Source of the DNA: Enoplosus armatus
Taxonomy: Eukaryota > Chordata > Actinopteri > Centrarchiformes > Enoplosidae
Length of the DNA: 64,000 nucleotides
Reading direction: 5' to 3'
Assembly: GCF_043641665.1 (NCBI RefSeq)
Contig: NC_092201.1
Span: 3,204,501 to 3,268,500 of the forward strand
Position 1 is the stretch's first letter. Every line of letters begins with the position of its first letter. Made by a program: the position numbers and the translations under genes. A model generated the notes under the pieces. It worked only from the letters and a program-made list of their open reading frames with translations, made no database searches and was not told the DNA's origin. Shown here piece after piece: positions 31,496 through 44,958 of this stretch.

Positions 31496-32713
31496 GTCGG
31501 TGGGCTCAGTCTTACCCTGCTCCTCCCTGCGGTAGCGTTTGTACAGGGCGTATTTGGCCGGGTTGTCCGCGACTGTGAACTTTCCCAGCAGGGCGACGAT
31601 CACCTGAACACACACAAGAACAAAACACTGAAACATCTTGATCCAGACACACACACACACACACACACACACTGACACTAATGATGCTAATGTGAAGTTA
31701 ATGATCAACAACAAGCTCAGTGACAGTTAAACCCTGAATTTGGTTGAAAAAACAAAAAAATTTTTGAAGAGTTATATTACTGTTAGTTTAAACAAATGAT
31801 TATTTAAAGCACCTGAAAACATATTTTCTCAATCAGCTTCTTTTTATGAGTGGCGGGGTCCGACATGAACACACGATTTCCTGCCAAAGTTAGTTCGTTT
31901 TTGTTCTTTCGCATGAGATGGTTTCTGTATCAGTGTTGTTGTTTGTGCTCTTCTGACTGGTCTGAAGTGGGCGGGGCTCTGTTCGAAAAAGGTGATGTCA
32001 CATATTCCTATCCACCAATCAGACTTTGGATCATAATCTAACGACAGTTGTTTGGTCATATCTGATCAAACCGCACCCACACGGTCCTGATGAAGCAGAT
32101 TAAAAACGTTTAATAAACAATACTTAATGTTTTTCTCTCAAGTTTGACTTTGATTTTTGTTTAGTCACGTTTTAGGATTTGAGTATTTTAGGGGCTTTAA
32201 CCGACTGTCAATCAACACTACAACATGACATGTAGCTAGCTAACACAATGCGAATATTTATATTTGAGTTATAATGCAAAGCAAGGTGTTCTGATATAAA
32301 ATGAGGAGGCAAAAAGAGAAGGCGTGTTCACATCCTCATCATCCTGTTTGTGCTCAGTTTAACTCATACCAGCCTGAGTTAGTACAGAGACACACCGTTT
32401 CTATAGTTACCTGCAGTTTAATGTACAACTTAAACTTATTTTCGCTTCATTGTGTCTTTAAATATTATTTTAATGAATCTTTTTTTGCTTTACATAAAGT
32501 CTTTCACCTTGGATTTGTTTTAGGTGTCCACACCTGACACCTGTCAGCCAATCAGAATCAATGTTCTCTGTGGCTGTGTTATAGGTACTTTGAGTTAATC
32601 AACATGTCAGAAAACTTCAACATTAGCCTGCGTCTGTTAAACCCTGACTTCAACCTGTATGTCATCAGATCCTAATTAAGTTGTGTTGATGTGCATGTGC
32701 GTGTGTGTGTGTG

Positions 32714-32754
<41 letters not shown>

Positions 32755-35700
32755 GCCACCTGTCTGACGGTGTTATTGGAGCTGACGTGGAGGGTGTTGG
32801 TGACTCCTCTGGGCAGATAGAAGGCCTCCTCCACCAAAGCTCCCCCCGCTCCTCTCTGACCCCCCCGCACCGTCACGGGCCTCCTCAGATCCATCTGGAC
32901 TTTGATGAAACCAGTATACACACCAGTATGACTCTGAGAGAGAGAGACAGACATACAGAGAGAGAGAGAGAGAGAGAGAGAGTTACTCACTTATTATCAG
33001 ACAAATAAAGACATTTTGAATATGAGAGATTTACTGACAACCTTTTTACCATGGCGAATACAAGACTAAAACTAAATAAAATGGAACTTTTGAAAACAAA
33101 AACTATGATGAAATGTATTAAACTTTTTGTCAATGAATAAAAACTAATGTCAATGTGAAAGACGGACAAATTAACACTGGAAATACATTAAGATTGTAGG
33201 TGACAACAAACTGAAGTAAAGTCTTGTGTGAAAGATATAAAATCAAAGCATTCAGCAGGATCTCTTTTTTTTCCAGAGTCACGGTGCAGTACGTGCTATA
33301 TGATCTCTCCAGAAGAGACCAGTTCACCCAATCAGCCCAGTGGGTCCTGCAGGACAGATGGCTCCAAACAGAGGAAGAGCATCTTAATCTCATTACTCCG
33401 AGTGGTGCCTGCAGGACTGTGCGTGCAAAGTGAAAAGTGAGAGTGAAGGTCGAAAGCGGACGAACGAGATCAGTAAAAAAAAAAAAAAAGCAGACAAAGA
33501 GAAACTCATCGCAGATGAAGCGATAAAGTGATGAGAAAGAAAGACAGAATTAGACAGAAAGGTGTGGGTAAAGACTGCATGTCCACAAGCTTCACATAGC
33601 GATGCTATCGCCTCTGACAGGAGTTGAGCAGTAGGTTTAAGTTTGACGTGTTGTAAAATATCTTCTTCTTGTGAATTACTTTACTTTAATTGAAGTGGAT
33701 ATTGTGTATTTGACCCAACAAAGGCCTTTAGTTATCTTCTGTCCCTTTTAAGAATTAAGAAAACCACTTTTTCATTTTCATACTATCAATTTTAAGCCAT
33801 CTAAATGTTCTTAACCTCACCTACAATACCTCATTCTGACTGGATTTAACATTTATAGCGTCTCATGGTTTGAATGCAACTTCAGTCACCTCTCACGCTG
33901 CCAAGGAAAACACTGTGGGGGAGAACAATAGCAGGAATAACATCACATCACTCTGATGTGACTGCTGAGGAATGCTGGGAGCAGGAGGAAGGCAGCGTGG
34001 ATGTTGAAACATCAGCACACCTCAAATGTTGAGATTTAAAGCCTGGACACACAGGCTGTTGTACTTTATTTATTTCACTACTCACATACACAGAAGATTA
34101 CAGGAAGAACTTGAGATAGAAAGTTTGTTTTTGACTGTTCTCTGGCTTTCAATCGTATCACAGGATCTTCCTCGCAGACATCTCATTTAAAGTGTCAACT
34201 GCTGTTTCCAAAGTCAAGAGTGAACTTTAAAAACTACTCTTTTGATGTCTAACATGCATATCAACAGTAACAAAGTACATTTACTCAAGTACTGTACTTG
34301 ACAAATTTGTACTTTACTTGAGTATTTTAATTGTATGCGACTAAAAACAGAATGCTTTAACAAGTACATTTTCCTGATGATACTTGTGCACTTTTACTTC
34401 TACTGGAGTATTTTTAGGCCGTGATATTTCTACTTTTACTTAAGTAAAGAGTCTCAGTACTACACCACCGGATGTCAAGGCCTTTTAAATGAAAACAGGT
34501 ATAATTGTGCCGATTAAATCAAATGGTGGTAAAAGCAGTTTGAATGTAGTAGCAGTGGCATACAGAATATCTCCATCATCCAGTTCCTTGTACAATAGTT
34601 TTTCTGCTTTTAAAAAGGAAAAATTAGCGCCAAGCTAAATACATACAACTCACTGACTCAGCCAGTGTGTGTGTGTGTGTGTGTGTGTGTGTCCACTCAC
34701 GAGTGTCATTTTCAGGTGGTCTTTGGTCAGCATGTTGTACTGCTCCACCTTCTGCCTGATTTCCTCCCTGCTGAACTCCGTCCGCAACTCTCTCTCCTTC
34801 TCCACATCCTGACAGAGAGAATAAAAGGAAACACGACATGATAAGTCACAAGTCGACAGCGATCATTAAAACAACACGGTCTCTGTTCGGACAATAGCAG
34901 CAGGGGAATCAACTGTAATGACCCTTTTTTTTGGGATTTTCTAATCTTTAAGATTGTCTGTTTTGTCCCGTGAAAGCGTAACACGTGCATGAGTGTGCAA
35001 ACCACAGCCACGCCAGCACCTTTCTGAGATTTCATTCTGTTAATACAGATTCATCATATTTCTACTGCAAAGTAAAGTCCTCCAGTGGATGCAGAAATCA
35101 CGATAAACTTAATAAAAGACAGAACTTTAAAGAAAAATGTATCTTGCAATTTCTGTCTGATATAAATCTCACTGGGTTAAACTTATTTCCTGACGCTGTG
35201 GTGCAGTTGTTAAACGCATTAAATACCTTGATTTTAAGATTAAGAGAGGCGACAGAAACCTTAAAACAAGACGTCACAGACATTCAAACAAAATATAATT
35301 TGTTTTTAAAGTTAAACAGATAAATAGGACTAATATGTGATGTTTTGGATAATCTAATATAACAGTAACTTCTTTACCTTTTGAATGAGAACCATAACAG
35401 AAGAACGTCAGGGAGCAGAATGAGAGAGCCCGGGAGCTTTCTGCTTTATATACATATGTACTTTGTTATTGTGTTACAGTGCTTTAGGGTAAAATGGAGC
35501 ATTATGGTATTTTCCATGTGACCCAGCCCCTTCCCCCCAAATTCTCTCAACTGTTAAAAGGTCCTCGCTCGCTGCTGGAGGGTCAGCACATGATTAAAAC
35601 ACATTTCTAGATCAGCCCCGGGTCCCAGGCTTCTAATTTTACACAAAACATGGAAACCTCCTGCAGGACAGTCACACACAAGACAATCCAAAACTATAAC

Positions 35701-38700
35701 TGATTCAAGCAGCTTTAGAGGCTTTACTGTAGGTGAGAACTAAAGAGAGTCAGCAGGCGACACTGTGTTTATGTATAAATAGCCGGAGAAGGTGGGGAAG
35801 GTCACAACAGAGGTCAGCTGATAGAGAAACCTGTAGATAAAGTTAACAGACAGACACATGTGTACAGTACAGAGACAACCATCTGCATGTGTGCTTTAAC
35901 AGCCAGAAATAAACACTTCCAAGTGACACCAAACACACACAGAATATGAGTTGATGTCCAACCGTTCTGATGAATTATTTCAAGTAAGTCGCCCTTTATT
36001 TTATTATTACACAAAAGCACACAGCTGCAACTGCAGAAAACACACGTAAAACTATAATTTAGGTCACATGACAAAGCCAAATATGTTACATAATTAGTTG
36101 TAAAGAGCCCGTCCACTGACCTCAGAGCCACTTGAAAAGGTTTTCAGGCGGTCGCTGCATGCAGATGCTTGGTTTTCAGGAAAAAGTGGCACATAGACGA
36201 CTACATGTCCCCACCCTGACTGCTCTGCTACAACGGTTCAAACTGTACGTTCCAATAATCACACGTTTGTTCAAAGAAATCGACTACTTTAAAACCCTTA
36301 CGTTGAAATTATATTAAATTAAATGACTCTATGTAATGTCGACTCCTATCCAATGAAGACAAGCATCGACCACGTGACCATCAGGACAGTGATGTCATTG
36401 CTTTCTAGTAAATAACAAACAGACTTGCAAACACTGTACATCCCCAAAATGTTGGAAATGAAAAACTAAAATTGAAGAAAAATCAAGTGGGCATTTGATT
36501 TGCTAAACATTAAAGATTAATCAGCTATTTTGATAACTGATTCATCGTTATTGTCATTAATCAAGCAAAAAGGCCAAATATTCTCTGGTTCTCACGTAAC
36601 CAATGTGAAGCCTTAAAATCGACTGATGAATAAAACAGGATGTAGAAACCTTAAAGTCTGTCCTGATGTTTCACATCTTCTGTCTGAATGTGTACAAACT
36701 GTGAGTGCCACTGTTCAGAGTCTTCAGACTTTAATTCTCCAGTGTAGTGTGTGCTTACATGGGCATAGTGCAGCTCTCCTCTACATCTATTAAAAACCAC
36801 ACACACACATAGTGCAGAATCCAGGGAGGCTTTGAAGGCGCATACACCCTTATATGGAAAACACACGCCGCTCGAGGGAAAGACAAGGTGCCAATGCAAC
36901 ATGTGCAAACACTGCAGACACACAAACACGCACACACACTGCAGCTCTGAGAGCTTCTAACATCGTAACGCGTCCACAGATTCACAGCTCTGAGAAAGAA
37001 ATTACTTCAACATGTTGCATGATGATGCCTCTGCAGGAGGTGGACGGGGTGGTCACCTATAGATGAGACTACAGATCTGTCACAATATGATGGACGTTTA
37101 TTAAAAAAATCCAAGAAAAATACCGTCTTTTTATTTCTGTTTTCTATTATATTCTACTGGATTATAATAATAATATAATAATAATACAGTATTCTACTAG
37201 CATCATTAGGTTGCATTCAGCTTCCAGAGGACGCTGATATTTATAAGAGGGCACAGTTTTAGTGTCTCATTGTCACACACACATTTCACTTGTGCAATAA
37301 AAACACATTTTCATGGTTCTTACAATTGTGCATGTAGCGTTGGAGTCACTAAGTGCGGTTAATCAGTTATTAGACGCTGAATGACAAACATTTGCTGGTT
37401 CCAGCCTCACAAAAGGTCAGTATTTGCTTGTTTTCTCAGTTTTATTTTATTATAAACGGAATATTTTTGGGTTTTGGACAAAACAACGTTATCTTGGAAA
37501 AGTCTGACGGACATTTTTAACTATTTTTCAACATATTTTAGAGACTGAACTAATCAAAACTGTTAAATCGGCCCTAGATGTGATGAAAGTGTGAATGAAA
37601 CACACTGGGGTTTATTGGGAATCTCTTCAAATGATATGTTAAAATATAGCGGTTTTATGTATGTAAGTATGGTACGGAGTCTCATAGTTTCTCAGTCAAT
37701 CAAGGTACTTCCTGACACCTTCGTGGTGGTGACCTGTCCGTCAACCTGGCAGACAGACACTGACTCATCAGGATTAAAAGGAGGACACACAGGGACCGCA
37801 GACCTCGACCACACACACAAAGACACACACAACACAACAACACTGTGAATATGAGGATAACCGATTCCTTCGTTTATTCCTTGAACTTCGGTTTAACTGT
37901 GTTTCGTGACGTTAAGTTTGACCCGAGGGTTTTTTTTTTCTCCACATTCAGTCTTCAGTTTAAGCACCTGCCGGGTCAGGTGAGTCAAAGCTTATTACCA
38001 GGAAGTGACAGGTAAGGAGATTATCTGTCATCTCACCACCCACACAGACAGATAGACAGACAGAGAGACAGACAGAGAGACAATGGAAGAAGTAAAGAGA
38101 AATAGAAACATGATAAGTGATACTCCCTCAGGGGAGTCCACTCTGCAGTGTTTGTTTGTGTGTGTGAGATCACTAATGGGAGGTCAACGGCTAAACCTGG
38201 TCACCTCGTAGATTAAGTGACTTCCAGCCTACATTAGCTGCTCTTATGACTCATGTGTTGTTCCGATTCATCCATCTATTTATTTATGGTATTTCTTGAG
38301 GGGAATATTTCTTGTGTCGCAGTATTAAGTATGTAGTTTTTTTTTATCGATTTTGAGACACAAATTCAAGACTAAAATGTAAATAACTGTGTTCATATGA
38401 GAATACAGGTGACGGATGAACCAATCTGATTATCAACTCGGAAAACAGTGACCCAAAAACCTCTTTAAAAGGGGAATGAATACAGATTTCAAGTCTCCAT
38501 TTGATAATATTTAAGCATTTTGGAAACATGTCCAACATGTCCATGACCAACTAAAACCACGAATCATTACACCAAAACAAATGTGTGTTCTCCAAGCAAA
38601 ATGCTGGGGTTTGTGACAAAAAACAACCCCCAAATTCGGCCACCGCCCTACTGATACATTTATCTGTGCTTGGGAGCCGTTTCTCAATTATTCGATTAAC

Positions 38701-41700
38701 TACTTTGTCTATAAAATGTCAAAAAATGCCGAAGAAATCAACCGAAGCCCAAGGTGACATGTTCAAATGTCTTGTTTTGTCTGGCCAACAGTCCACAATC
38801 CGAGCAGTTGTTGCCAATGTTTTCTTGATCGCCATATTTCCTGCATATTTTTATTCGTCAGGGTGAAGAAACAACTTTTAGACCATCATGGGACACTAAA
38901 ACTCTCCATTAAAAACAATTTCACTCGCCCCTTCCTATTAGAGCTGAATAACACTGACCCATAGGGATGTTATTGGCCCGAAAATATCATCCCAGCCCTC
39001 ATGAGTGTGTAACCCAGTATGTCCAGTATGTCCAGTATGTCCAGTCCAGGCTGTGTAACATCCAGGATGGAGAGGGTTAAGGGGAACTGGGAGGGCGAGA
39101 GCAACTAAATCCAAACAAACAAGAGAAGCAGAGCACAGCGGAGCTACAACACAATGAGGTCATGGTCCTTTTTAAGAGCACAGCGAATCCTCCCACTGAA
39201 GCTGGAAGATCAACACTGGACGGAGCAAGAAGGACAGTTGAGTTTCAGTAACAAAGGAACAGAATGATCTCACTCACTGGCCACTGATGCTGAGGCCTGT
39301 ATCTTACACTACTGTTCTAAAGTATATACTTTGTATTGTCAAGTATATACAATTGTTTTATTTGTCAAAAATGATCACCTGGTGACTAAAACGTTATTAC
39401 AACCGATAGAAATGGCTGCCAAACAGTGATAGTAAGACAGAAGTTGGACGGCCATCTCTGGAGGTAAAAATTACAATAAAAGATGATGTTTTGGTCATCA
39501 GAAAATGTCAACCTGGACAAAACTGTTGTAATTAAGTGCACTGCATGTTAGTGATTTCAATGTACACAGCAGATGGGGGGGTGTAAAACTCAATAAACTG
39601 CAGTATGCTGCTGGATTTTATAGCTGTGGCTTCTCAAAAGACTGTGTATCATAATGTGCAGGCACATATTACTGGGACCATTGCAGGTACTGATGGCTCG
39701 CAAATTTTGGCGCCTTGAATGTTGATTAGGAAGAAATAAAAGGGACTTATTTTGGTTATTTATATTGGCCAAAAAGTTCTGTTTGTCATACATTAATGAC
39801 AGCAGATGTACTCCTCTTATCTCCAGAACAGGACGACTAAAAAGCAAGTATAGAAAACTGACAGCACTCAACATTTGATTCAATATTTGAAGAATAATCA
39901 AATTTCTTGTCTCCGTGCTACACTTGTTGCACAGAGCAGAAGAGCATTAAAAAGCAGAATAGACACCAGAGATACCAGGAAACGCTGGAAAAAGCACAAG
40001 AGAAAGAGAATAAGAAGCGACAAGACAGAAGAAGAAAAATGGAAAACAGAGAGAGGTTTTATCTTCATCTCCTCGTCAGTGTCTCTCTGTTCCCTGACTG
40101 CTGTTTCCAGAATAACTCTGGCAGTTAAAGTTTAGTCTGTATTCCTGTGAGACAGAACCAGCTTTTTCTTTTCCTCAACCTTTTATCACACACACCTGCA
40201 GCATTCCTGCCTTTGTTAAGCATTGTCACGCTCGTCTGCATCCACAGTCTGTAAATAGATGACATCATGTAAGTGTGTGCAGACAAAACATGCTTAGCTC
40301 GGCTAAATAGACCCTAAAGCGTGGACTGTGTGTGTTTGTGTGTTATGTGTGTGCTGCAACAGGCAGACTAAACACTGTGGTTTGGCTGAATCTAACCTAC
40401 ATTTTAAAAAGGGACAAGAAAGACGTTTTATTTCTGTCCCTGTGTTTACTTCCTCATGTCGTCCTCTAAGCTGTGCTCATGTTTGAAATGACCAAAGTAA
40501 AGGTCATTTCATTTAGCAAAACATTAACACGGGATTATACTGGTTATATTATACTGGTCCCCTGCCAGTCTGACATGTTCCTCCAATTAGTCAACCGTCC
40601 TTTTTTATTATTTTGACAAAATCTTCGGTAACAATATATATTATATATAGAGTTCTTTAAGGTCTAATTTGGTACTAAAATACAGAAAATAGAGATACAT
40701 TTCGTTATTTAGCTAGCTGTGAGTTAAACCTACTTCCAATATTTGATTGACAATTATTCTTTCAGTTTGGTTAATGAAATATTAGAAAATAGTGAAATAT
40801 AATAAGTTGACATTTTCAAATGTCAACAGTCCAAAACCCCAAATTATTCAGTAAAACCTGACTTTGGAGAACATTTTGGCTTAAGAAAATAGTTTCTGGT
40901 TGATCATTCACTTATTATTGGAAACTGTACTTTCTAATATATGTTGAATTGTATACCTAAATCTGCACTGATTAATCACATTTTAATACTGAACTAGAGA
41001 AACCGAAAGTGTTTTAATTAGCTGAACACTGTCTCTATTGTACCTATAATTACTGCCAAATGACTTGCTTCTTTCTAGAAAACGTCCTTGAAAATCAGTT
41101 TCAATTAAATGAGTTTTTGGAAGCCAGTTCCTCTACCAAAAGAGTCTGTCTGCAAGTCCTTGAATATAAGCAGCCTTCATGGAATCTCTGGTGTCATTTT
41201 TAATCCATATTGGATCGACTTTCTCTGTTTTTCCTTGTGTCCATTTTCCTCCCCCCCCCCCTCTATGTTACTTCCTGTTGAGTCCATGGGGGGAAGTTGA
41301 GATCGGTCACACCTTTCCTCCCAGCATTCCTGCACTAATGGGTACAAACACATGCACGAACCACGCCACATAGATGTGCTGTACAAGTGGAAGTGCTCGC
41401 ACCTTTCCTATATAATGGACAATCCTCAGCTAATGGACACAATGGACACTCTTCTTCTTAAGTGGAGTTAATGGACGCTACAATAGACACAGTGCAGCCT
41501 TGTTAAAGCCTTTTAAAGATCTCTCCATCGCAGTGCCAACTACCATATAAGCTATTCAGTAACCACCGCTGTCCATTTTCTATAAACTGAGTGGCTGCCA
41601 GGGCTTTAAGGCTGATGCAGATACCTGTGTTTTTGGTTTGAAGGCGTCTCTGTCTTATTTAAATTGTTTTTAATATAAAACAGCAGTTAAAACACTACTA

Positions 41701-43253
41701 CTAGCCAATTATTTGTTGTGAAAATACAGGTAGAGTTAATAAAATTCAAGATTCAAGAAAGAAAAGAGCAAATACTTATACTTTGAATAGAATTGATAAT
41801 GATCAGTATCAATATATCAGCAGGGCCGATATTGGCTTATCAGAATATTGGAATGTGAAAGAAATTACAATATATAAATCTTTGCTTGCATTTTTGTGTA
41901 TTTTAAGTATGTTTGTTTCATGATTCAAGTTTAATATTTTCTTGCTATACTTGCACTTTAGTTGATATTTTAATATTTAAAACATTAAACTTTAAAATTT
42001 ACTGCTTTATTTTATCTTCAAAGTCATCTTTGACAATGACATCTTTTGGGTTTAACTATAAAACATCCTGCCTCTTTATTTATCACATTTTATGTAGAGG
42101 TCTTCACAGGTTCAACATTTTTGGGCAAATCCAAAAACAAACCTGTGGAAAACTTAACTAAACCCAAAGTGCATGAAATAATCTTCAAATAACAAGTACG
42201 TAATTTGGATATACCACCCCCACATCCTCTAATCCTTTCCAAAAATGTTTATCTTCAAAAAATTCTTACTCTCATATTTCAATATTAGTAACGCTTTTTC
42301 TTCAGAAAGGAAGAGAAGTAGAAAGTTACGCTATTGTCTTTGCAAACAGAGAAGTGAAACCTGCAGACTAAACTAGCTGGACCACATAGAGACAAGAGGA
42401 CCGGGTTCAACACAATGATGTGAACCAAAGTGGACTACTGACATCACACCGCAGTACTGTTTCCAGAGTGGTTCAGCAAGCACAACATGGACGGCCGAGT
42501 ACAGGACACACAGTTCTGGTTCAGCTCTCTGGGAGGAGACCACAAGGAGTCTGTTTGGAGGGACCACCCAGAGATGGAGCTCACTCCATCAAGCAAGACC
42601 TTTACCAACAGCTACAAAGACGAGGATAAAGAAGTAAGACGGGGAGGAGAGGAAGAGTGAAAAGGGGAAGAAGACACAAGCAGAGAAGAAAAAAGGGGAT
42701 GTAGGAGCAGAATTAGAAGAAGGAAGAAGAAGGATGAGGAAGGAAGAGAAAAAACAACAAGAACGAGGAGAAGGAACAAAAGTAAGAAAAGGTTGAAGAA
42801 AACAATGAGGATGTGAAAAGAGAGAAGGAGGAGGAAATATTAAGAACATGAATTAAAACCATTTCAAATGTCCCGAGCTGCCTCTTGCTACTAGTCATGC
42901 AGTTAACTCGGTTGCTTTGGAGATAAATATAACATTAAAAACATGATGCTGTCCAACATGTTGACCGTCAGCTCCCACCGGAGCCGCTGTCTAAACTGCT
43001 AACTGCCTGCTGTGAAATGCTCTCATTAGACTGACAAATGGCTTTCATTAGAGCAGCTACACACTGGGCAAACACACTGCTTAGCCCGAGCCCTCACACA
43101 CACACACACACACATATATATATCCATGCACACACACGTACAGTTCATGTTTGATTTACAGTTGTTCCTGAAGTCAAAAGATTGCTTAATCCAAACAGTA
43201 AAAGGTGGGAAAAAAAAGTATTTTGTAAACACAAGAAGAATTGAGCAACAAAG

Positions 43254-43296
<43 letters not shown>

Positions 43297-44903
43297 TAGT
43301 GAGTAAGCATGTGTGGGTTGAGATTGTGAAACTTCATGGTCGTGACCTTGGAGGAAGACAGCGAACGCAGGGCAGTTAAAGAATAGAGGTGTGTTGTTTC
43401 TAAACTCACACCTTGTAAATACACATTATTTACAGATATTTGTAGACCTAATAATGAGCAGAATAGGACATTGAGGACGTCACATACATGCACACACATG
43501 CCTGAGCAGATGGCTCAAGAAACCTCGCTTAAAAACTCGCTGACACTAAAATTACTTCATAAGATTAATGTTTGTTACAGAACTGCAACACTACGATCCT
43601 GAAAGTCTTACATCATCAACTCTCAAGTCAAAACTCAGCTTCGTTAGAGTTGATTTAATGAGGTGGTTTTAGGAAGCCACAAAAAGACTAAATGTAGTTT
43701 AAATGAATCCAGCAAAAACAAACAGATAAAGCAGACAAATCCCCTCAACGGCCTCCATGAGTCAGATATGAAGCAACAGCACAACGAGCCAGTCACCATC
43801 AGTCATATCTGACAACTTTATTACTAAATGACCCCCACTCGGTCTGACACTCCTCCTACATGACAACTATATAGATATAGATACGTATCACATTGACACA
43901 CCTCAACAACTATAAGTTCAGTTATTCATGTACATTTTCAAGTAAAAACCAACGTTTCCCGCTTCTCAAATGTGTGGATTTTCTGTTTTTCATTGTCTTA
44001 CGTTACAGTAAACTCAATATATTTATTCATCACGTTAGCATTCTAACTGTACATGTGAACTTGATAGCCAAATACACATTAACACGCTGACATGCTAAAT
44101 GTTAGATGCCAAATATGGAGTATATACATGAATATATCATCCAAAAGTTCTCAACATACATGTTGCCATGCTAATGTTAGCATTCAGCTCAAAGCACAGC
44201 TGAAGTTGAAAAAGATTAGCTTGAAAGCTAATATACCAAGTCAGACAGTGTGTGGCAGAACGTGAAATGTTTTGAAATGGCACAACATGACCTTTTCTCT
44301 GGCAAAAACTTTACTTGAGAATACAAGAACAACAATGTTTTCTCTCTTGTATCCTCATATCATTTTGCTGTTTCAACATCACACTTCCCACAGAAAAGTG
44401 AAAGAAATTACACAAACTAAGTCAACAGCTTGCTTTTAATAATCCCATATTTTACGCCGGGTATTCTGGAGTATTCATAGCTCGTGAAAAAGTAGAAATG
44501 AGTCTTAAATTACACAACGTGGTATCACAGTACTACTAGTCCCTGCTGTGACACAATGGACACAACGAGGATGTGAAAGGCAGGTGTGTCTGTATGCAGC
44601 CTGATAATGGAAACAAGGGAAACAATACCTGTGAGATGTGCTGCTGTGTGTGTGTGTGTCATGATGACTATAATGTCACTCTAGCCAGGCGAGCCCCTTC
44701 ACCTCTGCTACAGTGGAAAATCCCTTTAAAAGAGCCTGAACACTCCCACACACACACACATTTTCCCACATCAAGCTAGCCAAAACACAGACTGTGATAT
44801 TCAACAACCATGAGCCAAATCCTAATGTTCAAAACCACCACACACATCGACTTAATGATCAGACAGCACATTCAGAACCCGCAGACCTTGAAGGTTTTTG
44901 TTC

Positions 44904-44958
<55 letters not shown>

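Noticed and set aside
31855..32090. GC box plus CCAAT words in rassf3 intron 4 as an internal promoter
   Set aside because: GGGCGGGG and CCAATCAG are present but sit in AT-rich sequence with no downstream exon on the matching strand; likely part of a dispersed repeat.
41400..41480. Repeated AATGGACA words as a possible binding-site cluster
   Set aside because: Irregular spacing and decay fit a degenerate minisatellite; no supporting context.
43026..43499. 157-codon minus-strand frame in rassf3 intron 1
   Set aside because: Built around two dinucleotide arrays; no motif outside them.
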